DNA from: Rhodobacteraceae bacterium Alg238-R152
Lineage (GTDB): Bacteria > Pseudomonadota > Alphaproteobacteria > Rhodobacterales > Rhodobacteraceae
Length of the DNA: 64,000 nucleotides
Assembly (NCBI GenBank): GCA_900537125.1
Contig: UNRJ01000001.1
Location: forward strand, 124,001 to 188,000
Direction of reading: 5' to 3'
Notes under the pieces: model-generated
Told to the model about the DNA's origin: nothing
What the model saw: only the letters and a program-made list of their open reading frames with translations
Databases searched by the model: none
Shown here: positions 16,867-24,045 of the stretch, piece by piece
How the letters are laid out: the number at the start of each line of letters is the position of its first letter
How positions within the stretch are numbered: the first letter of the stretch is position 1
Program-made: the position numbers and the translations under genes

Positions 16867-17637
16867 ATGGAAAACCTCAAGACAACAGTCGAGCGGCTCT
16901 ACACAGCTCACACGCCGGACGCGGTGAAGTTCCGCTATGCGCTGATCCTCTTTGATTTTGTCACCATTCTGTTTTTCATCGCCACCGCCCATGTGCCTTA
17001 TGGGCCCGGATTGATCTTGGCCTCGCGGCTCACAGGGCTAATCATCCTGTGTGATTTGATAGCGCGCTGGTGGGTGGCTGAGGACCGCAAGTTTTTCCTT
17101 ACGCGGATCTATACCATCGCCGACGTAGTGGTGATTGGCTCCCTGTTTATTGATCCCTGGTTGTCCGGCGATTTGGCTTTTTTGCGAGTTCTGCGTGGCC
17201 TGCGCCTGATCCACTCTTATCACCTGCTTTATGATCTGCGGCGCGACAGCCGTTGGTTCCGCACCCATGAGGATGCGGTGATCGCATCCATCAACCTGTT
17301 TGTGTTTGTGATGGTGACATCAGCGTCATCACTGGTGTTTTTCATCGACAAAGCCTCAACAGAGACCCCCTTCATTGATGCGATGTATTTTACCGTGGCG
17401 ACCCTGACGACCACGGGTTATGGCGACATCACCTTGGACAGTCCGGGGGGGAAACTGTTTTCTATCGCGGTGATGGTGGGCGGCGTGGCGCTGTTTGTAC
17501 AACTGGCGCAAGCGGTTATCCGGCCGCAGAAAGTACGGCACAAATGTGAGAGCTGTGGCCTGCTGCGTCATGATCCGGACGCGGTGCATTGCAAACATTG
17601 CGGCACGACGGTCTGCATCGAGACGGACGGCGCTTAG
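16867..17637 (+). CDS. Voltage-gated-type potassium channel with C-terminal zinc ribbon
   Basis: ATG 16867 (AAGGGG ribosome site) gives 256 residues. Hydrophobic helices begin near 20, 44 and 74, an arginine-rich helix LRVLRGLRLIHSYHLLYDLRRDSR resembles an S4 voltage sensor, then S5, a pore helix and the selectivity filter TTGYGD (about 182-187) and S6. This is the KvAP/Kch-like six-helix layout. After S6 the protein ends in CESCGLLRHDP..CKHCGTT, a CxxC-x12-CxxC zinc ribbon not usual in such channels. It might bind metal or sense redox; untested. Stop overlaps the convergent cobS by four bases. Confidence 0.85.
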   Translation: MENLKTTVERLYTAHTPDAVKFRYALILFDFVTILFFIATAHVPYGPGLILASRLTGLIILCDLIARWWVAEDRKFFLTRIYTIADVVVIGSLFIDPWLSGDLAFLRVLRGLRLIHSYHLLYDLRRDSRWFRTHEDAVIASINLFVFVMVTSASSLVFFIDKASTETPFIDAMYFTVATLTTTGYGDITLDSPGGKLFSIAVMVGGVALFVQLAQAVIRPQKVRHKCESCGLLRHDPDAVHCKHCGTTVCIETDGA

Positions 17638-18398
17638 AAATACTGCGCCAACATCACCAGTGTGAACAGCAGGCTGATTTCAGTGATTTGCTGTGTAGCG
17701 CCAAGGACGTCGCCGGTTTGGCCTCCGATTTTCACCTTGGCCGTAGCCGAGCAGAGCGCGGCCATGACAAAGGCTACGCCTGCGAGGATCACGCCGGGCA
17801 GGCCAACGCAGCCAAACGCGGTCACACTTGCCAGTGCAAAGCCAGTGAGCGCCCCTGTGCGGGGGGCGCGGCCTTGCGAATGGCTCAATCCGTCGCTGCG
17901 GGCATGGGGCAGGGCGGCCATCACAAGGGTCATGTTGGCACGTGACAGCATGGCCACGGCCAGTAATCCAAACATCCAGACGTCTGCTTCCAGCAAGATC
18001 GCAACCGCGCCCCAGCGCGCGGCAATCGACAGGCACAGGGCAATCACGCCATAGGCACCAATATGGCTATCGCGCATGATCTCTAAGCGCCGCGCCTTGT
18101 CCCAGCCCCCCCAGAACCCATCCGCCGTGTCGGCCAACCCGTCTTCGTGCATTGCGCCACTCATCACCACCATGGCCGTGAGCCAAACCACAGCTGCCAA
18201 GACAGGGGGCAACCCAATGAAAAGTAGGGCCGCCGTTGGCAACGCGGCCAACAGAGCCAGTGCCGCGCCAGCGATGCTATAAGCCCAGGCCGCGCGTGCT
18301 CCGCGCGAAAAATCCGCCTTCACCGGCAGGCGTGTCAAAAGCGCCAAAGCGGTGTTGATGTCGCGGGGGCGAAACGGTGACGTGTCGGAACTGGCCAT
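17634..18398 (-). CDS. cobS: Adenosylcobinamide-GDP ribazoletransferase (cobalamin synthase)
   Basis: Joins adenosylcobinamide-GDP and alpha-ribazole in the last assembly step of cobalamin. 254 residues, mostly hydrophobic. The family signature is present: TRLPV near the N-terminus, MHEDGLADTADGFWGGWD with its acidic cluster, and RRLEIMRDSHIGAYG. A membrane enzyme. The gene is divergent from cobT, which makes its alpha-ribazole-phosphate precursor, with 84 bases between starts, too short for a cobalamin riboswitch. Confidence 0.93.
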   Translation of the reverse strand: MASSDTSPFRPRDINTALALLTRLPVKADFSRGARAAWAYSIAGAALALLAALPTAALLFIGLPPVLAAVVWLTAMVVMSGAMHEDGLADTADGFWGGWDKARRLEIMRDSHIGAYGVIALCLSIAARWGAVAILLEADVWMFGLLAVAMLSRANMTLVMAALPHARSDGLSHSQGRAPRTGALTGFALASVTAFGCVGLPGVILAGVAFVMAALCSATAKVKIGGQTGDVLGATQQITEISLLFTLVMLAQYF

Positions 18399-18482
18399 AC
18401 CTGCGTCTTTTTCCTTACTTGCCGGGGGCTGGTAATGAGGTAAATAGCGCTAACGTTAAAAATTCAACAGGAGCGTACGGCT

Positions 18483-19493
18483 ATGTCCGCAGAATTTTCC
18501 ACATTGGCAGAGTTTAAAACGCTTTTGGCAGCTGCTCCCGGCGCGGATCAAAAGGCCATGGGCGAGGCGGAAGCACGCAATGGCCAGTTGACTAAACCGC
18601 CTGGCGCGTTGGGGCGGCTTGAGGATATGGCGATCTGGTACGCCGGGTGGCGCGGCAACCCTCGCCCCAGTATTGAGGCGCCACAGGTGATCATTTTTGC
18701 GGGCAACCACGGTGTGACGGCGCAAGGCGTGTCAGCGTTCCCGTCTGAGGTGACCGCGCAAATGGTGCTGAACTTTCAGTATGGCGGTGCCGCGATCAAC
18801 CAGCTGAGCAAGGCGGTTGGCGCAGAACTGGACGTGATTGCGCTGGATCTCGACACGCCAACGGCAGATTTCACCCAAGGCCCTGCGATGAGCGAAGCCG
18901 AAGTGGTGGCCGCGATGCAGGCAGGCTGGAACGCGGTCAAGGACACAACAGACCTTTTGGTTGTGGGGGAAATGGGCATTGGCAACACCACCAGCGCAGC
19001 GGCGATCGCGCACGCGCTCTACGCTGGAGAAGCAGAAGAGTGGGTTGGTCGGGGCACTGGCGTTGACGAGGTTGGTCTGGCGACCAAGGCGCGCGTGGTG
19101 CGCGAAGGTGTTGCCGTCAACAACGCACCTAAAGGGTTGGAAGCGCTGCGTTGCCTCGGTGGGCGTGAGTTGGCAGGCATGGTTGGGGCCATGGCCCGTG
19201 CGCGTGTGTTGCGTATTCCGGTGATCCTCGATGGCTTTATCGCCACTGCCGCAGCCGCCACGCTGGGCGAAGAGGTGGATGACGCGCTGGATCATATGAT
19301 TGCCGGCCATGTGAGCGCGGAAAGCGCCCATCCAGCACTTCTGGCGCAGCTGGGTAAGGAACCAATCCTGAGCCTCAACATGCGTTTGGGCGAAGGCTCC
19401 GGCGCTGCCGTGGCGCTCAACATCCTGAAGGCGGCTGTGGCGTGCCATTCTGGCATGGCGACCTTTGCAGAAGCGGGTGTATCCGACAGCTAA
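18483..19493 (+). CDS. cobT: Nicotinate-nucleotide--dimethylbenzimidazole phosphoribosyltransferase
   Basis: Transfers phosphoribose from nicotinate mononucleotide to dimethylbenzimidazole, giving alpha-ribazole phosphate for the lower ligand of cobalamin. 336 residues with the family strings [50 protein letters not shown] and, near the C-terminus, LGEGSGAA, which holds the catalytic glutamate region. AGGAG ribosome site is nine bases before the ATG. Divergent partner of cobS. Confidence 0.95.
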   Translation: MSAEFSTLAEFKTLLAAAPGADQKAMGEAEARNGQLTKPPGALGRLEDMAIWYAGWRGNPRPSIEAPQVIIFAGNHGVTAQGVSAFPSEVTAQMVLNFQYGGAAINQLSKAVGAELDVIALDLDTPTADFTQGPAMSEAEVVAAMQAGWNAVKDTTDLLVVGEMGIGNTTSAAAIAHALYAGEAEEWVGRGTGVDEVGLATKARVVREGVAVNNAPKGLEALRCLGGRELAGMVGAMARARVLRIPVILDGFIATAAAATLGEEVDDALDHMIAGHVSAESAHPALLAQLGKEPILSLNMRLGEGSGAAVALNILKAAVACHSGMATFAEAGVSDS

Positions 19494-19514
19494 TGTTCTC
19501 CGTCTGGAGCGCGT

Positions 19515-21395
19515 TTAGGCGCGCTCCTCCGGATCACTATCCAGCTGCGCCAGCAGCACCTCTTGAAGCTCAGTCTCCAGCGAGCGGGCCCGTTTCATGT
19601 AGGGGTCGTTTTTGGACAGCGGAATGTCTTCACGCCACAGCTGTGCCAACTCCTGCATCGCAAAACGGTCATGTTTGTAAAACGCCTGCTCTGCTTGCGC
19701 GGCCTCATATTCGCTAAGCCCGATATTTTCGAGCACGTAACGTCCGGCCCGTAGACTGCTGTCAAACATCTCACGCACAATGTCATCTGCTCCGGCTTTG
19801 TAGAGCCGGTATACATTGCCTCGGTCACGTGCGCGGGCAATAATATGCAGATCTGGCCGTTCGCGTCGGGCAAAGGCAACCAACTTGAGGGACGCCTCCA
19901 TGTTGTCCAAGGCCACCACCAGAACCCGTGCCTCCCGCAGGCCCGCCGCATGCAAGATCTCCGGGCGCGCTGGGTCGCCAAAGAAGCCTTTTACGCCAAA
20001 GCTGCGCATGTTTTCGATCGCTCGCATGTCGTTGTCCAGAACCACGGTTTGATAGCCGGACGAGCGCACAAGGCGGTTTACAATCTGACCAAAGCGACCA
20101 ATGCCTGCGATGATCACCGGACCGGTTTCATCCACCTCATCGTGGTCCCTGCGTTCCTTCTTTTCACTGCGATCAACCGTGAGTTTTGACAACACGTCAT
20201 GCAGAATGAACAGAAGTGGCGTGATCAACATCGTGAGGGCCACGATCAGCAGGAATTTCTCTGCCGCCCAGGCCGGGATCACATTTTGCTGCTCTGAAAA
20301 GGTGATCAAGACAAAGCCAAATTCACCCGCCTGTGCGAGACCCAATGTGAAGAGCCACAAGTTGCGATGGCGCAGGCCAAAGGCACGGCCCAGCAGGAAC
20401 AGAATAGAGGCTTTGATGGCGATCAGGCCCAGCGTCAGTCCAATGATCTGCCCGGGTGCACGTGCAAAGACGTTGAAGTCGATCTGGGCGCCCACGGTGA
20501 TGAAGAACAGCCCCAGAAGCAAACCTTTGAACGGGGCAATGTCACTTTCCAATTCGTGTCGGAACTCGGAGTTGGCCAACAGCACGCCAGCGAGGAAGGT
20601 ACCTAGGGCGGGGGACAAGCCCACAAGCTCCATAAGCAGGGCAATGCCCACCACAATCAGCAGTGCAAGCGCGGTATACATCTCCGGCAAATGCGCAGCG
20701 TGAATAAAACGGAACACCGGACGCATCAGGTAAAGACCGCCCAACACAATTGCGCCCACCGCACCCAAAGTGACCAAGGTCACCCCCCAACCGGGCAAGC
20801 CCTCCACCAGCGACATGGCATGTTCGTCCACATGCCCGCCTTCTGCAATGGCTCCGCTTGCTGCAATTTCGAGTGTTGCGGGCATGGCCAGCAATGGCAG
20901 CAACGCAAGCATAGGAATGACCGCAATGTCCTGCGCCAGAAGCACCGAAAAGGTCGACCGCCCCCCGCTGGTTTGCATCAGGCCTTTCTCGGTCAAAGTT
21001 TGCAGCACAATCGCCGTAGAACTCAGAGCAAAAATCAGGCCGGTAGCAACCGCGATATTGATCGGCAGGCCAAAGAACACACAGGCGGTGGCCACCGCGC
21101 CGGTCGTCAGCCCTATCTGTAACCCGCCAAGCCCCAGCAGCTTGTCTTTCATCGCCCAGAGCGCGCGGGGGTCTAGTTCAAGCCCAATGATGAACAACAT
21201 CATCACCACGCCAAATTCGGCATAGTGCAAAAGTTCGTCCGCTTCGTGGGTGCCCACCAGGCCCAAGACTGGCCCAATGATAATACCCGCTGCCAGATAG
21301 CCCAACACCGATCCCAAGCCCAGTCGGGAGGAGATTGGCACCGCGATCACAGCCGTGATCAGAAATATGGTGGCGGTATAAAGGGCGTTTTCCAT
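19515..21395 (-). CDS. Monovalent cation:proton antiporter-2 (KefB/KefC-like) with RCK domain
   Basis: 626 residues. About 12 membrane helices fill the first 400, starting with ISSRLGLGSVLGYLAAGIIIGP, the CPA2 signature. The C-terminal RCK/TrkA-N domain opens with VIIAGIGRFGQIVNRLV (about 425-441), a nucleotide-binding Rossmann loop. A long charged tail follows. Such proteins exchange potassium for protons and are gated by nucleotide or glutathione adducts. I see no KefF/KefG-type ancillary gene next to it; the nearest upstream gene on the same strand is the Lrp regulator 29 bases away. Confidence 0.92.
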   Translation of the reverse strand: MENALYTATIFLITAVIAVPISSRLGLGSVLGYLAAGIIIGPVLGLVGTHEADELLHYAEFGVVMMLFIIGLELDPRALWAMKDKLLGLGGLQIGLTTGAVATACVFFGLPINIAVATGLIFALSSTAIVLQTLTEKGLMQTSGGRSTFSVLLAQDIAVIPMLALLPLLAMPATLEIAASGAIAEGGHVDEHAMSLVEGLPGWGVTLVTLGAVGAIVLGGLYLMRPVFRFIHAAHLPEMYTALALLIVVGIALLMELVGLSPALGTFLAGVLLANSEFRHELESDIAPFKGLLLGLFFITVGAQIDFNVFARAPGQIIGLTLGLIAIKASILFLLGRAFGLRHRNLWLFTLGLAQAGEFGFVLITFSEQQNVIPAWAAEKFLLIVALTMLITPLLFILHDVLSKLTVDRSEKKERRDHDEVDETGPVIIAGIGRFGQIVNRLVRSSGYQTVVLDNDMRAIENMRSFGVKGFFGDPARPEILHAAGLREARVLVVALDNMEASLKLVAFARRERPDLHIIARARDRGNVYRLYKAGADDIVREMFDSSLRAGRYVLENIGLSEYEAAQAEQAFYKHDRFAMQELAQLWREDIPLSKNDPYMKRARSLETELQEVLLAQLDSDPEERA

Positions 21396-21424
21396 ACGTC
21401 CTGGTTCCTGTTCTGTCGCGTGGC

Positions 21425-21880
21425 CTAGGTTGGCAGCGGCGCGTCTCTTTTGAGTTGATCCATGACAATCTGGCTTTGTACACGGCTTACCGCTGCATGT
21501 GGGAGCAGCACCTCATGAATCAAGCGGTTGAGGGCGTTAAGATCGTCACAATAGGCCCGCAGCAAATAGTCCGCATCGCCGGTGAGAGTCCATGCACTTA
21601 CAATTTCGGCCCGAGTGCTGATCAGGGTGGCAAACTTTTGGGCTTGCTCGGGACCATGTGTGCCCAATTGAACCTGAATGAACGCCTGTACCGACAGGCC
21701 CAGCTTCTGTGCGTCAAGTCGTGCAACGTAGCCCTCTATGTAGCCGTCTGCTTCCAGCCGCTGCCGTCGCCGACCGGCTTGGCTCGGCGAGAGGTTGAGG
21801 ACGTCTCCCAATTCCTGTGCCGTAAGATGTGCGTTCTTTTGCAGCGCCGAGAGCAGGCGCATATCAAGTGTATCTAACAT
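21425..21880 (-). CDS. Lrp/AsnC-family transcriptional regulator
   Basis: 151 residues: N-terminal HTH (LDTLDMRLLSALQKNAHLTAQELGDVLNLSPSQAGRRRQRLEADGYIEG) and C-terminal RAM ligand-binding domain (FIQVQLGTHG, then VSAWTLTGDADYLLRAYC). It is divergent from hppD and the 154-base gap contains a perfect 13-base palindrome, so it probably controls hppD in response to an amino acid, plausibly tyrosine or phenylalanine. That ligand is inference from position only. Confidence 0.9.
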   Translation of the reverse strand: MLDTLDMRLLSALQKNAHLTAQELGDVLNLSPSQAGRRRQRLEADGYIEGYVARLDAQKLGLSVQAFIQVQLGTHGPEQAQKFATLISTRAEIVSAWTLTGDADYLLRAYCDDLNALNRLIHEVLLPHAAVSRVQSQIVMDQLKRDAPLPT

Positions 21881-21913
21881 GTGCGTATTCTTCGCGTAAA
21901 AGATAAATAATAT

Positions 21914-21926
21914 GCGTAGACTACGC
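21914..21926. promoter_or_regulatory. Palindrome between the Lrp gene and hppD, putative operator
   Basis: GCGTAGACTACGC is a perfect inverted repeat with a one-base centre. It sits 34 bases from the regulator start and 109 from the hppD start. Further GCGTA half-sites lie nearby (about 21882 and 21893), which would suit the extended DNA wrapping of Lrp octamers. Confidence 0.5.
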
Positions 21927-22034
21927 GGTAGTTATACGAATTGCACGTCAGTTCGCGGAAAATCCGCACGATGAGACGCGTATTCTTGCCTTAGCGAACA
22001 TCACTAATCCAAGAATCCAAATAGGAGACGCGAC

Positions 22035-23132
22035 ATGGGTCCTTTCCCACATGATGCGCCACGCGCCGAGATTTCTGATTTTAACCCTGCTGGCACCGAC
22101 GGCTTTGAGTTTGTCGAATTTGCCCATCCGGAGCCGCAGGAGCTGCGCGATCTGTTCACCAAAATGGGGTATGCCCATGTTGCCAATCATAAGACCAAGG
22201 CGATTGAGCTTTGGCAGCAAGGGGATGTGACCTACATCCTGAACAATGAACCAGGCAGCTTTGGCCTGCGGTTTGTTGAAGAGCACGGTCCTTGTGCACC
22301 GTCAATGGGTTGGCGTGTTGTGGATGCACAGAAAGCCTATGAGCACGCGGTCTCCAAAGGGGCTGAAGCCTATGACGCGGACGACAAAACGTTGGACTGG
22401 CCTGCGATCAAAGGCATCGGTGGCTCGTTGATCTATTTCACCGACCAATATTTTGACACCTCACCGTTCAATGAAGAGTTTGACTGGATCGTGACTTCCA
22501 AGCCGGAAGGCGACGGGTTCTTCTATCTCGATCACCTGACTCACAACGTGTTCAAAGGCAACATGGACAAGTGGTTCAAGTTCTACGGCGACCTGTTCAA
22601 CTTCCGTGAAATCCGTTTCTTCGACATTGAGGGCAAGTTCACCGGTCTGCGGTCTCGTGCGCTGACCTCACCCTGTGGCAAAATCCGCATTCCAATCAAC
22701 GAAGACCGCGGTGAGACCGGTCAGATTGTGGCTTATCTTAAGAAGTACAACGGCGAAGGCATTCAGCACATTGCTGTGGGCACTGACGACATCTATGGCT
22801 CCACCGACAAAATCGCTGACAAAGGCATCAAATTTATGCCTGGTCCGCCTGATGCCTACTACGATTTGTCCAAATCCCGCGTTGTGGACCACGAAGAACC
22901 GCTGGATCGCATGAAAAAGCACGGCATTCTGATTGATGGCGAAGGCGTGGACGATGGTGGCGAGACCAAAATCTTGCTGCAGATTTTCTCCAAAACCGTG
23001 ATTGGCCCAATCTTCTTTGAGTTCATCCAGCGCAAAGGCGACGACGGCTTTGGCGAAGGCAACTTCAAAGCGTTGTTTGAAAGCATCGAACAAGAGCAGA
23101 TCAACAACGGCGAAATCGAAGCTGCTGAGTAA
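22035..23132 (+). CDS. hppD: 4-hydroxyphenylpyruvate dioxygenase
   Basis: Converts 4-hydroxyphenylpyruvate to homogentisate in tyrosine degradation. 365 residues, a two-module vicinal-oxygen-chelate protein. The iron ligands are expected at His in YLDHLTHNV, His in GIQHIAVGT and Glu in FFEFIQRKG, all present. The N-terminal GTDGFEFVEFAHPEP is usual for the family. The ATG has a TAGGAGAC ribosome site. Homogentisate dioxygenase and later steps are not adjacent. A clear terminator follows. Confidence 0.96.
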   Translation: MGPFPHDAPRAEISDFNPAGTDGFEFVEFAHPEPQELRDLFTKMGYAHVANHKTKAIELWQQGDVTYILNNEPGSFGLRFVEEHGPCAPSMGWRVVDAQKAYEHAVSKGAEAYDADDKTLDWPAIKGIGGSLIYFTDQYFDTSPFNEEFDWIVTSKPEGDGFFYLDHLTHNVFKGNMDKWFKFYGDLFNFREIRFFDIEGKFTGLRSRALTSPCGKIRIPINEDRGETGQIVAYLKKYNGEGIQHIAVGTDDIYGSTDKIADKGIKFMPGPPDAYYDLSKSRVVDHEEPLDRMKKHGILIDGEGVDDGGETKILLQIFSKTVIGPIFFEFIQRKGDDGFGEGNFKALFESIEQEQINNGEIEAAE

Positions 23133-23174
23133 GCTCTCCAAGACCATCCTTCCGACCTAGGTTGGAGCGAGGGA

Positions 23175-23210
23175 AGCGTCGTCCATTCATACGGTGGGCG
23201 GCGCTTTTTT
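23175..23210 (+). terminator. Rho-independent terminator of hppD
   Basis: AGCGTCGTCCA pairs with TGGGCGGCGCT (two G-U pairs), loop of nine bases, then TTTTT. Confidence 0.8.
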
Positions 23211-23349
23211 GTGAAAAGTATTTTGTTTTGCGTGGCCACACTTCTGGGTTGAACTCAAAAGGTTTTTCAGAAGAGTTGTTCCATGTTGAAATTTACCTCT
23301 GGGCGCTATGAGTGCGCTACTTTAGTCGACTGTGGTCAGTGCTGCGGAC

Positions 23350-24042
23350 ATGACGGTGTATACCGCCAAGAAAATCATCACGATGGAAACCAACATACCT
23401 GAGGCAACAGCGGTGGCCGTGGCGGATGGCCGGATTGTCTCTGTTGGTACATTGGGCAGTCTGAGTGATTTCTTTGAAAGCCACGGTACGGTTGTCGACA
23501 ATCAGTTTGCCAATAAGGTGTTGATGCCGGGGTTAATTGCCCCCCACTTGCACCCGTCTTTACCTGTCGTGTTGACGCAATTCCCGTTTTTGGCCCCGGA
23601 CGATTGGCATTTGCCAACCGGGGATTTTCCCGGGGCAAAACCCATGAGGACTACATCGCCCGTCTGAAAGAGTTGGTGGCGGCGCACGAGGTGTCCGAAC
23701 ACGATAACACCATGCCGTTCATTGCTTGGGGTTATCACCAGTTGTGGCGCCGCTCAGCCCACTGGTTCTGGCGGATGCCGTGGTCAATCGCACAACCATA
23801 AATGGGCTTCAAAATGCACAGGTCGAAGCGCTTACCGTGCATGAGGCCATGCGGGCGATCACAATTGACGCAGCTTGGGTGATGAAGCGGGAGCATGACT
23901 TGGGCTGAATCCGTGCCGGCAAACGCGCAGGTTTGTTGTGCTGGAGGCCAACCCCTATGAGGTAGCGACTTCAGAGATCAAAGACATTGAAATATGGGGT
24001 CCGGTCTATGAGGGGACAGTGCACCCGATCGTCAAAGACTAG
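23350..24042 (+). pseudogene. Decayed amidohydrolase-3 (YtcJ-like) gene
   Basis: Pieces of one metal-dependent amidohydrolase are spread over three frames. The N-terminal piece reads MTVYTAKKIITMETNIPEA, then VADGRIVSVG and MPGLIAPHLHP (the HxH-like metal site). After a frame change near 23630 it continues KTHEDYIARLKELV to WGYHQLW, where another frame change coincides with loss of most of the central barrel. The C-terminal part resumes at PLVLADAVVNRTT and has AMRAITIDAAWVMKREHDLG before an in-frame TGA at 23906; a last shift gives VLEANPYEV..DIEIWGPVYEG to the TAG at 24040. Intact relatives are about 550 residues, so roughly 1 kb is missing. Not functional. Confidence 0.85.
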
Positions 24043-24045
24043 GGG

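Noticed and set aside
18399-18482. Cobalamin riboswitch between cobS and cobT
   Set aside because: The gap is only 84 bases and has none of the conserved B12-box elements.
19506-19527. GGAGCGCG/CGCGCTCC hairpin between cobT and the KefB-like gene
   Set aside because: No T run on either side and it overlaps the antiporter stop codon; not listed as a terminator.
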